Shown here: positions 21,484 to 30,773 of the stretch, piece by piece
Position numbering within the stretch: the first letter of the stretch is position 1
Layout: every line of letters begins with the position of its first letter
Virus record (IMG/VR): IMGVR_UViG_3300030339_000168
Span: 1 to 31,540 of that record
Direction: 5' to 3' (one strand)
From: a virus
Length of the DNA stretch: 31,540 nt
Program-made: the position numbers and the translations under genes
The notes under the pieces: generated by a model
What the model was told of the DNA's origin: nothing
Seen by the model: only the letters and a program-made list of their open reading frames with translations
Database searches by the model: none

Positions 21484-23406
21484 TTAGTGATTTATTTCAA
21501 AATAAGCGTTTAGGATAAAGTCAGATTGCCTTAAATCAAGACTCAATGATTCTGGTCTGACAGACTGTTGTTGAATCCTTGCACCTTTCAGCTTGCCATT
21601 ATTGTCGGTTATTGACTCCTTAAATATGGTAGCTGTTTTTAGGTTATTGTTTGTTTCCTGAGCAGCCTTATATTCTCCGGCAGAACTGTATTGGTTTATT
21701 CGTTTGATGCCACTCTCAATCTTGTCTATCCTACCTTTAACCGGAACATCTGATATGGTCAGCGAATATGTTGGAAGGATAGCGTTAGCTTTAAACGAAA
21801 TGGTTATCCCCTGAATCAGTACTGTTTCGTCAGCACCCAAAATATCATCATGGATAGTTACCGCATTGCTCTCTCTCAGGTAGTATTCAACACCTGAATA
21901 TTTACGGACAAATTCTTCGGTGACTGTTATAGCATATGCTTTTGGCGTCCTATCATGCAATGGCAACCATGCTTCAGTATCAGATTTCAACCTAAGTTCT
22001 GCAGCCTCGATATACTCAGTGGGAATGAAAATATCCAGAAATACATATTCATCACCAATGGCAGGTTGAATAATTGAATTTGGAAGCATATAATTTACAT
22101 CATTGGCATTTCGTTCCATCACAATCTTATACAGCTTATTCCCAAAACCATCATCCCACAACGGGACACCACCAATATTGTTGATGAATTTGTTATACGA
22201 TACGATCTTGAACTCATTTGCTTGTAATAGTCCTGTTGTGAATGACATTTTTGCCGGAGAAGTTGTTTTGATATTCTCGTCGTTAATGTCAAATCCTGGG
22301 TCTGCGATGTAAACGGTAAATGTGTTTGTTGAATAGGCTGTCTGCGGTACTAATACCTGTTCTGTTTCAGCAGGATGCTCCTCTGCTATTGGCTCAGGTA
22401 TCGCATATGGTATTCCTTTCCATGCAGGAGTTTCCCAAGTTGTGTATGCCGGAGTAATAATTCTTGTTTCGTATTGCGGTGTCGATATAATGGGAGTATC
22501 AATAATAGCATCTACTGCAAATATCGTATTATCAAGAGCAGTAAATGTCGGATAAATCTCGTCATTTACATAGATGCCTTCATGTATGTTATCCATGTCA
22601 ATATTTGGCGAATCAATATATCCAGGATCAGGTAAGCATAGTCTAGGGGAGTAATCATGTCCTGAAATACCCATGCGATAATTGGTCGGGATATTCCTTG
22701 TTGAGCCATACGCACGAACCCTTGTTATTACAGGCTGATCATTCTGAACTCTGGTAATTTCACACAATCCTTTATCTTTTCCGAACTCAAACGTATGTTC
22801 GACGCTTTCTACCCGAACAACTACAGGACTATACCCAACAACTATTTCTCTTGTCGAAAAATTAATCTTCCAATCAAGTCCAAACAATGTATTTATTTGA
22901 AGTAACGCATCATAACACGTTCCATTTTCAACTGATACATCTTTGGTTATTGAAGGAACTTCTGGGTTTAAATCATATGACCAAGCTGAAGGATATATTC
23001 GGTTCATATTTGCCATGATCCGATTCAATAGCATTGTTGGTGTTGCAAAGACGTAAACTTCGGCTGTATTGCGGTTATATGCAGCATCAGACTCGAATCC
23101 TTCAACGTAATCCATGAACACAACATTTTTCAACTCATATCCCACCCACCAAAAGGTAGCGGTATATGAAATCATCAGGCTGTTGTAAACTCTATTGCCG
23201 ATAGGTATTGACTGAAGCCAGAAGCGTTCGGTTATTTCGGGGTGTTCAAATAATGCCAGATCAATGTAGTCACCGATGTTAAAGTCAATAGCTGTCGGTG
23301 ACTGTATAGTGACGGTAACTTTCCGTTCTCCCATATGTGTACCGGAATAATCATAGTCGTATGATTTAGCAAGGATAACGTCAGTCTTTGATTTTACTTC
23401 GATCAT
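21484..23406 (-). CDS. Tail hub / tail-associated lysin-type baseplate protein
   Basis: The 640-residue protein directly follows the distal tail gene (4-base overlap), the usual position of the Tal/gp44-like baseplate hub. The N-terminal third (MIEVKSKTDVILAKSYDYDY; GDYIDLALFEHPEITERFWL) resembles the hub fold; the middle carries repeated aromatic and proline-rich strands (TPAYTTWETPAWKGIPYAI), and the C-terminal part is a helix-to-beta fibre-like end (SLSLDLRQSDFILNAYFEIN). No peptidase or lysozyme motif is visible. Placement and length support the hub call more than motifs. Confidence 0.6.
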   Translation of the reverse strand: MIEVKSKTDVILAKSYDYDYSGTHMGERKVTVTIQSPTAIDFNIGDYIDLALFEHPEITERFWLQSIPIGNRVYNSLMISYTATFWWVGYELKNVVFMDYVEGFESDAAYNRNTAEVYVFATPTMLLNRIMANMNRIYPSAWSYDLNPEVPSITKDVSVENGTCYDALLQINTLFGLDWKINFSTREIVVGYSPVVVRVESVEHTFEFGKDKGLCEITRVQNDQPVITRVRAYGSTRNIPTNYRMGISGHDYSPRLCLPDPGYIDSPNIDMDNIHEGIYVNDEIYPTFTALDNTIFAVDAIIDTPIISTPQYETRIITPAYTTWETPAWKGIPYAIPEPIAEEHPAETEQVLVPQTAYSTNTFTVYIADPGFDINDENIKTTSPAKMSFTTGLLQANEFKIVSYNKFINNIGGVPLWDDGFGNKLYKIVMERNANDVNYMLPNSIIQPAIGDEYVFLDIFIPTEYIEAAELRLKSDTEAWLPLHDRTPKAYAITVTEEFVRKYSGVEYYLRESNAVTIHDDILGADETVLIQGITISFKANAILPTYSLTISDVPVKGRIDKIESGIKRINQYSSAGEYKAAQETNNNLKTATIFKESITDNNGKLKGARIQQQSVRPESLSLDLRQSDFILNAYFEINH

Positions 23407-23843
23407 AAGTCAGTCTTATTTCCTGTCGGGTTAAACATAGTCACTTCAAATGTCATTTTCTTAGGAGTCAGGAAGTGATACCACGTGGCTTTCTTTCCTT
23501 CAAAGATACAACGAACTTTTGAGTTTTGTAGCGTATCGTAGTAATCAAATTGATGTCCTGTGCCTCCCGTATTTATAAAGGCAATAAAATCATCATACTT
23601 TGTCTTTGCGGTCGAGTCATCATCATCAATGGCAAAGCAATTCATTGTAACCTGAGTGGCTTGTCTACCTCTGACGGCGGGAACATAAATGTCAACTCCA
23701 TTCTCGGCAATCCAATCACGTTTGAAAATGTCCTTTGGATCACCTTTTTCAAGTCCACGAACTGACATTACCCGAATACCGAAAGTTGATTCGATGTCAA
23801 CTTCTGAGCCGTCTACTGGTTGAATATAAAAATTTGCTTCCAT
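23403..23843 (-). CDS. Distal-tail-like protein (Dit-type)
   Basis: The 146-residue protein begins MEANFYIQPVDGSEVDIEST and contains FINTGGTGHQFDYYD and FLTPKKMTFEVTMFNPTG, a beta-rich layout like the distal tail or phage-tail collar family. It stands between the tape measure and hub genes, as Dit proteins do, and overlaps the hub gene by 4 bases. Dit forms the ring that joins the tail tube to the baseplate. Short length compared with classical Dit (about 250) suggests only the N-terminal ring domain. Confidence 0.6.
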   Translation of the reverse strand: MEANFYIQPVDGSEVDIESTFGIRVMSVRGLEKGDPKDIFKRDWIAENGVDIYVPAVRGRQATQVTMNCFAIDDDDSTAKTKYDDFIAFINTGGTGHQFDYYDTLQNSKVRCIFEGKKATWYHFLTPKKMTFEVTMFNPTGNKTDL

Positions 23844-23852
23844 ATCTTTGAT

Positions 23853-26800
23853 TTATTGAACGTACACTTTGATTCCTTTGCCACCTGTACCATTTGTCGT
23901 TGTTGACCAATCGTTGAATATCCCAATCTGGGTAGCTAGGTTGGTATTTACCATCCGCAGTTCGCTGAGACTCTGCGCTGCATATCCCTGAATCATCTGA
24001 CTTGACTCAACTAACTGCTTTGTATTCCCCATGTTGATCACTCCGGACTCCCGAATTGAATTGATCAGTCCTTCAAGTCTGCGACCAGTATCTTCGGTGA
24101 GTGCTTGGATGCCTTTGGAGATACCGGCTGCGGAAGAAGATGCTGCACCCGTTGTTAAATCAATTCCAACCTGTTTCATAGCTTCGGATGCTGCTGCAAT
24201 TGCCGGAGCTACATCTTCAGTTATTCCTTTAATGGTATCTTTAAATTTAAGTGCCTCATCGGGTGTTATTCCATCAGCAGAATCACCCACCAATGTTTGA
24301 ATTGCCTGAGTTATAGGTTTGGTCAATAATTGTGCAATCAACTGTTGCTTGACCATATACTTTATAATATCATTAACCTTTGCACCCCAAGCCTCAGCAG
24401 CATTTTCTCCGGCAAGGAAAGCATCTACAATTGCATTTGACAGTTCGTTAATTGAAGTTCCGGTTATACTTTGAATACTTGAATCAATTGCATCAACTAT
24501 ATCAATGTACCCTTGTAATACAGCCTCAACAGCCTTTCGTTGTTCCTCTGTCAGATTGGGGTTTAGTAATTTACTCGACAGTAAAATTATCTGTTGATTC
24601 AGATATTCGGTTTGCTTGATCAAGTCAACAACAATCCTTTTACGTGCTTCGGTAGCATCAGAAGCCTCAGTTCTGTTTCCGCCAGTAGAAGTTCCAGCAT
24701 TTGTATTCCCAACCCCTCTACGACCTTCATTGTCTGCAATTATCTTTAATTGTTCATTCAATCTGGCAGCATCGTTAGCTAGATTAAGCATTTCTGATTG
24801 TAGTAATTGAACTCCCATTACAGATGCAGAACTACCCATCTTTGCTAACGTGTTATTTAACAAGGATATTTTATCAACAATGGCAGATATTTTAGCTTGA
24901 AGTTGTTCAAAATATGCAACCATTTCGCTTTCATCTGAACTGAAATTTTTAAATGATGTAAGTATTTTACTCACAACACCTAATGCAGCAGAAAGGTAAT
25001 CTCCTTTTGCAATGCTTTGTAGCGTGCTTACTGCCAATTGTAGGTTCTCGGCAGATTCTCCTGTCAGTCCTGCTTGCTTAATATATTCTTCTGATATTTG
25101 CTTTGCCCCATCAAGAATTTTCTGTTCAAGTTCTTTTTCTTGCTTTATATTAAATAGTTTTTCATCAACAGCAAGTGCAGCCTCTTTATTAATCCCTTCT
25201 TTCTGTTTATCAATAGATGTAGAACTTTTAAGAATTTTAATGCGTTCACGTTCGTATTTGACATACACATCGAAATTAGCCTTTTCTAACTTCATCGACT
25301 GAGCAGAACCGGAAAGCCTAATCTCATTTTTCTTATACTCAATTTCCCGAACAAAATCAAGCTGATCAAGCTCGTATTGTTTGTTAAGTTCAGATTGTGC
25401 TATCTTCTGATTAATCCCAATATCTGCCATTAATGTAATATCATTAGCAGCAGCAGCCTTTCTCATCCAATCATCATATTTTTCATCAATAGCGGCACGT
25501 TCCTTTTCTAATCCGGAAAGGAATTGATCGTTAGCATCACGACGTAATTCAGCAATTTTATATTGGTAGTCTTTCTCTGAATTAATATTCGCTTCGTCAA
25601 GAACCTTCTTTGCATTGATACGATATTGAGTATCATTCTTCAACCCCTCATCTGCTTTAGCCTGCCCTTCTTTCGATAGCCCAGTAGCATTAAAGTCAAG
25701 TATTTCATTCGGAGAACCCTTCTTACGACCTTCAATCTCATTTATTATATCTAGTCGTTGCTGTTTTTCCTTGTTAATAGCAGCAATCCGATTCTCATAA
25801 GCCAATTCATTCAGCTTCTTTTCTTTCTCGATACCATCTTCCATTGCAGCAATACGTCCGGCAGCAATACCAAGATCGAAATTGGCAAATTCTTCTTGAT
25901 CAGCAAGGTATTTGTCGTTGAGGCGTTTTAGGGCTTCGTTGCGTTTTTCATCTAATTTAATTGTTGGGTCTTTTTTTTCTTTGATCGAGGATATTTCATT
26001 TTCGATAGCAACTCTTGCTGTCTGGTTATTCTTAAATTCATCAAGAAGTCTTAATAGATATGCCTTGTAGGTATCAACTCCAGACTGCACATACTTGGAA
26101 TCAACTACGAATTGTTTTTTAGTTTCGTCTCCGATAAGCCCGCTAAATTTGTCAAATTCATCTTTGGCATCAGCTAAATCTTTCGGGTCAAAAATATCGC
26201 TTACTTTTTTCTTAGTTACAGAATAAAGTTCGGCAGCCATCTTCATCTCAGCCCTATTAATATCTCCGGCTTTTCTTAAATCAGTAGTCAGAGACACTAA
26301 TTTATTTGTATAGAATGAAGTCAGGTTATCTTTTTGTTCTTTGGTAAGTCCCTTTGAACCTTCTATTATTTCAGTTACCGTTTTTAATGCTCCAGTCTTA
26401 AGATCATCTAATGTTTCCTTTGTAGATTTAAGTCCTTTCTCTGCCGTATCTTTTACCTGCATTAGAATCTTATTCTGCTGATCACCTGAAAGCTCGAACA
26501 TTCCAAAATCAGCACCTTCTTTTTTGTATTGCTTAGATACCAATCCTCCAAAAGAAACATACTCATCTACATTCACAGGCTTAGTTGATATTTCTTGCTG
26601 TGTTTTCTTGACAACTTCACTATATTTAGCTATTGATTTTTCAAGTTCAGCCTGCTGTTCTTTCAATAGAATTTGATCAAATATAGCCTCATTTAATAAT
26701 TTGTACGCCTTTGATTGTTCTGTCAGATAATTATTTTCAGTCAGTAGATTATCTAAAAATCCACCGTTTGTCAGCATATTATTTATTTGGAACATGGCAT

Positions 26801-28916
26801 CTTTAAATTCATTCGACCCCTTAGTTGCAGTTCTTAATGAGTTAAATACCAATTCAAGTTTTGCTGTCTGTGCCGCCATATTATCAGCAAATCCAGTTAC
26901 CTCATTTTTTGCTTTTTTAGTGTCATCAATCAATAAATAAAAGGCAGTTCCAATTAAAGTTATTGCGGTAAGTATTGCGCCTAGAGGATTAGATACAAAT
27001 GCTATCTTCAATGCGTTCCAAGCCCTAGCCCACATCGTAGTACCAGCAGCAGCAGCGGTAGCGGTAGTAGCAGCCGCTAATTGCTGTGCGCTCAATAGCG
27101 GCAATAACGTGGTTTGTTCTTTTGTCAATATGAGCATTGCCTTCTGTATTGGTATCGAAAGAATTATACTTGCTTTCCAAGCACCTTGGGCAATTGCGAG
27201 TGTTAATAATACCTTTCCGGTAGTAATTATCACATCCATATAATCCTTTAAGAATCCAATAGCTCCGGCTATATTATTGATTGTATTTTTAAACGCATCA
27301 CTTGCCCCCAAACTTTTTATCAACCCAGTAAACTGAGTACTCAATCTTCCCTGAGCAGCAGCCAACGTATCAATTTTAGTCAATGCCTCAATACCATACG
27401 CTTTCTCTAATGCAATAGCGAATTTCGGCAAAGCATCAGCAGAAAGTATCTGACCTTTCTTTAGTAGTTTATCAAGTTGAGGTATTGTAACGCCTAATGC
27501 GTTTGCCATGATTCCAAATGCACCTGGAAGTCGCTCTCCGAGTTGCCTCCTTAATTCTTCTGTGGAAACTTTTCCCTTACTAATCATCTGTTCCAGAGCT
27601 AGATACACCCCAGAAAGCTCGTCAGTTTTCAATCCCAACGTTCCGGCTGCTTTACTCACAGAATCAAATATCTTCTGGGTATCGGATGCTGTCATATTGG
27701 ATTGTAATGCCGCTGCTCTGAACTTAATGTATCGTTCAGACATGGTTAGCAAATCGCCACCATAATTGATCGCAACATCAGAAAGGAATTTCTGTGTCTG
27801 GGCGAGTTCAGTCGAGGATTTGATTACAGTTTTCATTGAGAAGTTCAATGAATCTAAATCCTTAGTCTGCATATAGACAGCACGACCTAAACCCATTACA
27901 GCCTGAACAGAAAGGTAGGCTGTTGCATATGTTTTGATTGCAGAGGTTAGTTTGCCCCAAAATCCGAGGGTTGGTTGGAGATCAGTAATTTCTGATTTTA
28001 CACCACGAATTGATGCTTGAAGCTGTTGGACATTGGCAACAGCATTTGGATCGGTGAATTTAACCTGAGTAAGTTGAAATTTCAGTAAGGCATATTGCGC
28101 CCGAAGCCGTTCAATCGAACCGACTGCCTGTGCATCGACTGCCATTTTAAGTTTTTGTTCTTGCCAATTAGCACGCAACGCCAATTGTTCTTCCCTAAGT
28201 GCTTTAGTCTGGGTAGCAACGTATGCCTTTGACCTCTGAGCCTCTAATGCTCTCATTGCAGACTGTTGCGCCTTGATCTCGGCAGTCAATTCCTTTTCTT
28301 TCTGGATATTGCCTGAAACGTAAGCCTTTGATCGTTGAGCCTCAAGCGACCGCAATGCAGACTCTTGTTTTTTTAATTCAGCGGTCAGTTGCTTTTCTTC
28401 ATCAAGATTAGATTTGACAAATGCCTTTGATCGCTGAGACTCCAATGACACCTTAGCTGTCTGTTCTAGTTTAGCCTGATCAGCAGCAGCCTTAGCAGCA
28501 TCTTTTCGTGCCTGAATATTTGCACGAAGCGTTTTGTTATATTCGTTTAATTGATCTTTTTGGGTGTTTATTGTTGTGAGTAGCTTACCGCCAACTTCTA
28601 CATCTGCTCTTTTGGCTCTGGATAAAGCCTCGTATGCTTTTACGTTTTCTGAAAGTTCAGTTTTCAGTTTTTCAATGCTACTCTTTATTGCAACAGTACT
28701 CTGGGCAATCGCTTCATTTGCCTTCGTGACATTATTCAGATCGGCAACATTTATCTTCGGACTAGCGACAGTTCCTTGCCCCGAAAGTATTTCCTTCCAT
28801 TGCTTATCCTTTTCTTGTAATTTTTTGGTGATCTCGTCAAGTTGCTTATCAAGTAGTTTTTGATTGACAAGCATATCATATTCTAACGTGCCTAATTTAT
28901 CTGGAGAGTCTGCCAT
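23853..28916 (-). CDS. Tail tape measure protein
   Basis: At 1687 residues this is the longest gene here. Long coiled coils flank a tape-measure domain (about residues 315-520): FWGKLTSAIKTYATAYLSVQ, STEELRRQLGERLPGAFGIM, ILSADALPKFAIALEKAYG. A hydrophobic region (about 555-662: LLTLAIAQG, NPLGAILTAITLIGTAFYLL) could reach the host membrane during DNA ejection. Residues about 155-240 hold a 33-residue repeat starting LEAQRSKAY. At about 0.15 nm per residue the protein predicts a tail near 250 nm. A promoter box lies just upstream, after a terminator. Confidence 0.88.
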   Translation of the reverse strand: MADSPDKLGTLEYDMLVNQKLLDKQLDEITKKLQEKDKQWKEILSGQGTVASPKINVADLNNVTKANEAIAQSTVAIKSSIEKLKTELSENVKAYEALSRAKRADVEVGGKLLTTINTQKDQLNEYNKTLRANIQARKDAAKAAADQAKLEQTAKVSLESQRSKAFVKSNLDEEKQLTAELKKQESALRSLEAQRSKAYVSGNIQKEKELTAEIKAQQSAMRALEAQRSKAYVATQTKALREEQLALRANWQEQKLKMAVDAQAVGSIERLRAQYALLKFQLTQVKFTDPNAVANVQQLQASIRGVKSEITDLQPTLGFWGKLTSAIKTYATAYLSVQAVMGLGRAVYMQTKDLDSLNFSMKTVIKSSTELAQTQKFLSDVAINYGGDLLTMSERYIKFRAAALQSNMTASDTQKIFDSVSKAAGTLGLKTDELSGVYLALEQMISKGKVSTEELRRQLGERLPGAFGIMANALGVTIPQLDKLLKKGQILSADALPKFAIALEKAYGIEALTKIDTLAAAQGRLSTQFTGLIKSLGASDAFKNTINNIAGAIGFLKDYMDVIITTGKVLLTLAIAQGAWKASIILSIPIQKAMLILTKEQTTLLPLLSAQQLAAATTATAAAAGTTMWARAWNALKIAFVSNPLGAILTAITLIGTAFYLLIDDTKKAKNEVTGFADNMAAQTAKLELVFNSLRTATKGSNEFKDAMFQINNMLTNGGFLDNLLTENNYLTEQSKAYKLLNEAIFDQILLKEQQAELEKSIAKYSEVVKKTQQEISTKPVNVDEYVSFGGLVSKQYKKEGADFGMFELSGDQQNKILMQVKDTAEKGLKSTKETLDDLKTGALKTVTEIIEGSKGLTKEQKDNLTSFYTNKLVSLTTDLRKAGDINRAEMKMAAELYSVTKKKVSDIFDPKDLADAKDEFDKFSGLIGDETKKQFVVDSKYVQSGVDTYKAYLLRLLDEFKNNQTARVAIENEISSIKEKKDPTIKLDEKRNEALKRLNDKYLADQEEFANFDLGIAAGRIAAMEDGIEKEKKLNELAYENRIAAINKEKQQRLDIINEIEGRKKGSPNEILDFNATGLSKEGQAKADEGLKNDTQYRINAKKVLDEANINSEKDYQYKIAELRRDANDQFLSGLEKERAAIDEKYDDWMRKAAAANDITLMADIGINQKIAQSELNKQYELDQLDFVREIEYKKNEIRLSGSAQSMKLEKANFDVYVKYERERIKILKSSTSIDKQKEGINKEAALAVDEKLFNIKQEKELEQKILDGAKQISEEYIKQAGLTGESAENLQLAVSTLQSIAKGDYLSAALGVVSKILTSFKNFSSDESEMVAYFEQLQAKISAIVDKISLLNNTLAKMGSSASVMGVQLLQSEMLNLANDAARLNEQLKIIADNEGRRGVGNTNAGTSTGGNRTEASDATEARKRIVVDLIKQTEYLNQQIILLSSKLLNPNLTEEQRKAVEAVLQGYIDIVDAIDSSIQSITGTSINELSNAIVDAFLAGENAAEAWGAKVNDIIKYMVKQQLIAQLLTKPITQAIQTLVGDSADGITPDEALKFKDTIKGITEDVAPAIAAASEAMKQVGIDLTTGAASSSAAGISKGIQALTEDTGRRLEGLINSIRESGVINMGNTKQLVESSQMIQGYAAQSLSELRMVNTNLATQIGIFNDWSTTTNGTGGKGIKVYVQ
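28190..28450 (-). repeat. 99-base tandem repeat in the tape measure gene
   Basis: The + strand motif GCCTTTGA(T/C)C(G/T)(C/T)TGAG recurs at 28225, 28324 and 28423, exactly 99 bases apart, encoding a 33-residue repeat that starts LESQRSKAF, LEAQRSKAY and LEAQRSKAY, with two full units and one truncated. The period is a multiple of 11 residues, fitting a coiled coil. Such repeats let tape measure length, and so tail length, change by recombination. Confidence 0.75.
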
Positions 28917-28933
28917 AGCGATAAGTATTTTCG

Positions 28934-28941
28934 CAAAGATA
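28934..28941 (-). promoter_or_regulatory. Candidate promoter -7 box before the tape measure gene
   Basis: On the - strand this reads TATCTTTG, fitting TAnnTTTG, 17 bases before the tape measure ATG and directly after the terminator at 28944-28969. No clear -33 box. It would give the tape measure and downstream tail genes their own start site. Confidence 0.45.
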
Positions 28942-28943
28942 AT

Positions 28944-28969
28944 AAAAAAAGAGGTTGTTACGCCTCTTT
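28944..28969 (-). terminator. Intrinsic terminator between chaperone and tape measure genes
   Basis: On the - strand AAAGAGG, 8-base loop, CCTCTTT then TTTT: a perfect 7-bp stem with a T tail. The stop codon of the 67-residue gene (28958-28960) is inside the loop, so ribosomes finishing that gene would disrupt the hairpin, coupling termination to translation. Confidence 0.7.
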
Positions 28970-29161
28970 GTTTTTCTTTTCCCTAGCCTCCCTGATCTTC
29001 TTACTCGCCTCTTTATTGGCAGCAGCAACAGCATCAAATTCTGACTTCTTAATTTTTCCTTTATTGTAGTCAACTCTTGGCAAGTCAATGCACATAATTG
29101 TTCGTAGTGGTACTGAAATTCGGTGTTCGTAATCGTAATCACTTACACCGAACTCTTTCAT
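28958..29161 (-). CDS. Second chaperone-type protein (gpT-like position)
   Basis: The 67-residue protein reads MKEFGVSDYDYEHRISVPLR and ends in a lysine/glutamate-rich helix (KKSEFDAVAAANKEASKKIR). Its ATG overlaps the stop of the upstream gene as ATGA. Between the chaperone and tape measure genes this is where the T (GT) product is made in lambda-like phages. A reading frame shift could also produce a fusion (see findings). No family is recognised by sequence. Confidence 0.55.
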   Translation of the reverse strand: MKEFGVSDYDYEHRISVPLRTIMCIDLPRVDYNKGKIKKSEFDAVAAANKEASKKIREAREKKNKEA

Positions 29162-29634
29162 AAAACTAGCTTTTTCTCCGATTGAAGTTCTGCTGACAAT
29201 TGTTTCAGTTCGGTCTTCGTCAGCCTCATCTTCAACATATTCATCTGATCCAACAATACGATATTTTGAAAAAAAAAGCTGAGATCGAGTGCTTCGTATA
29301 CAGTGGATAGAGCTTCTGTTATCTGCCGTCCGGTATTATTGCGGTAAATTTTGCGCCAGAAATACCAATGACGTAACTTGATTTTCCAATACGATCCAAG
29401 AATTAACATTGAGATACACTTCGATGCCAGAGTATTATTCAATGCCATCAATGCGATCATTTCTTTGGCATCGGCTGTTGGGTTCGGTTCTCGCTGTGCA
29501 ATCAGGTACGAGATTTTACCGGAAGTCCATTCTTTTAAATATCGACATGGATATGTCTTTTTACCTAGAGTGACAAGGAATGGAATATCTTCTTTGATTT
29601 CGTGTTGGCGAAGTTGGGCTGCGGATGAGGTCAT
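29158..29634 (-). CDS. Probable tail assembly chaperone (gpG-like position)
   Basis: The 158-residue protein starts MTSSAAQLRQHEIKEDIPFL, has a beta-rich first third (VTLGKKTYPCRYLKEW) and is helical afterwards (EMIALMALNNTLASKCISML; QMNMLKMRLTKTELKQLSAEL). It precedes the small 67-residue gene and the tape measure, the classic place of the G chaperone that holds the tape measure during tube assembly. Role is inferred from order. It overlaps its upstream neighbour by 4 bases. Confidence 0.55.
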   Translation of the reverse strand: MTSSAAQLRQHEIKEDIPFLVTLGKKTYPCRYLKEWTSGKISYLIAQREPNPTADAKEMIALMALNNTLASKCISMLILGSYWKIKLRHWYFWRKIYRNNTGRQITEALSTVYEALDLSFFFQNIVLLDQMNMLKMRLTKTELKQLSAELQSEKKLVL

Positions 29635-30032
29635 AGATCAACCGTATTTAGCACCTCTTCCGTTAATGCAAAATATAAGTTTTGAAGTTGATGAACGTAT
29701 TTAATTACACGATCTGATGGTATCGAGTTCCAATATAAATACCCCCCATCTCTACGAAGCAATTCAATGCCATTAAACCCTAGTAGCGCAAGATTCGACT
29801 CTTTAAACCCAAATCTTCTTAGCCAATCCTCTGTTAATGGGATGGGATTAATTAATTCAAACGGAGTGATTTCTTCATCAATAATTCCCGTCTTTCGTCC
29901 GCTCTTCTTATCAACTCCATTCAAGTAATACTTAAAGAATTTCACTCCATCTACTTCGATTGTTACGATTGGTCTTTCCTTACCATCTTTGTCTATAAGC
30001 AGATTTCCAAATTCAAGTCCATTCTTTTCCAT
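29631..30032 (-). CDS. Bacteroidetes phage protein of unknown function
   Basis: The 133-residue protein has a conserved-looking end YVHQLQNLYFALTEEVLN and a middle with NPIPLTEDWLRRFGF, a pattern I recall from many Bacteroidetes phages and prophages with no known role. It begins 1 base after the upstream gene's stop and overlaps the next by 4 bases. It may help tail assembly given the neighbours. Confidence 0.6.
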   Translation of the reverse strand: MEKNGLEFGNLLIDKDGKERPIVTIEVDGVKFFKYYLNGVDKKSGRKTGIIDEEITPFELINPIPLTEDWLRRFGFKESNLALLGFNGIELLRRDGGYLYWNSIPSDRVIKYVHQLQNLYFALTEEVLNTVDL

Positions 30033-30033
30033 T

Positions 30034-30702
30034 TTATTTAGTTTTAGGTCTTATCAAATTATTCCAAATATTATACAGGTCTGTCATATTCTTAAAAAAA
30101 TAAAAATTACGATCAATATATACTATTCGTGCCTCCTGATCGTCTTTTATTTTTGGCAGTATATTAGCCTCGCCATCCATCCAACCGAGAAAGTCAACGT
30201 CAAATATGATTTTCCCTTTCAATTCTTCATTATCTTTTTCCAACCGCTTAATTTCATTGATCATGCCATTGATAGTTTGCCTAATGCTCCCAATCCATGA
30301 TTCGCTTTTCAATGAATAGCTCATAAAGTTTTCTTTCCAGTTGTCCCAAGTATGGTATTTTTTATCGTATCCATTCTCCGACAACTCCAAGACAAGCTCG
30401 TCTATTTCTCTGGCTGCAATTGCATTGTGTTGGATTTTTTCTGGATTGAAATTAGCCTCCAACGTAACTGCAAAGTTTTTTAACATCACGCCAAGTCCTG
30501 ACGAATCAATCTTGATTTCGTAGGGAATTGTTTTTTCTGATTGCAATAACTCGTGCCTATTACATAAAACAAATCTAGTTGAATATGTCGGATCGACAGT
30601 GCATACGAGGCGAGTGCAAATAGATTCTTTCTGGGCGTCAGTGAATGTTTCTTCAATGCCAAGATGTATGCAATTTTTGCATGATTTGGTTTTTTCTTCC
30701 AT
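30034..30702 (-). CDS. Hypothetical protein with N-terminal cysteine cluster
   Basis: From the ATG at 30702 the protein is 222 residues (a TTG at 30735 is open upstream but lies inside the promoter box region and is rejected). Cysteines occur in SCKNCIHLG and CTRLVC and again in VLCNRH, a probable zinc-binding module. The rest contains helices with a coiled-coil segment (INEIKRLEKDNEELKGK) and a C-terminal part (WMDGEANILPKIKDD). It is the first gene after the promoter and terminator between it and the major-tail unit. Unknown function. Confidence 0.55.
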   Translation of the reverse strand: MEEKTKSCKNCIHLGIEETFTDAQKESICTRLVCTVDPTYSTRFVLCNRHELLQSEKTIPYEIKIDSSGLGVMLKNFAVTLEANFNPEKIQHNAIAAREIDELVLELSENGYDKKYHTWDNWKENFMSYSLKSESWIGSIRQTINGMINEIKRLEKDNEELKGKIIFDVDFLGWMDGEANILPKIKDDQEARIVYIDRNFYFFKNMTDLYNIWNNLIRPKTK

Positions 30703-30724
30703 TTTTTTCCGTTTTAGTTCACCA

Positions 30725-30732
30725 CAAATATA
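30725..30732 (-). promoter_or_regulatory. Candidate Bacteroidetes promoter -7 box (TATATTTG)
   Basis: The - strand reads TATATTTG here, 22 bases upstream of the ATG at 30702 and just past the terminator at 30774-30801, so it could restart transcription for the chaperone group. A TTG -33 box is not evident. Confidence 0.5.
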
Positions 30733-30773
30733 CAAAATATTTTAGGGATTCATGGGTATATGCTATAAAACAC

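Noticed and set aside
28190-28450. Possible CRISPR array
   Set aside because: The 99-base spaced repeats are in frame inside the tape measure gene and have no unique spacers or cas genes nearby.
28897-29142. 81-codon - strand frame spanning the tape measure start
   Set aside because: It overlaps the 67-residue gene and the tape measure start in another frame, has a mixed low-quality sequence, and would run through the terminator. The 28958-29161 frame fits the ATGA overlap much better.
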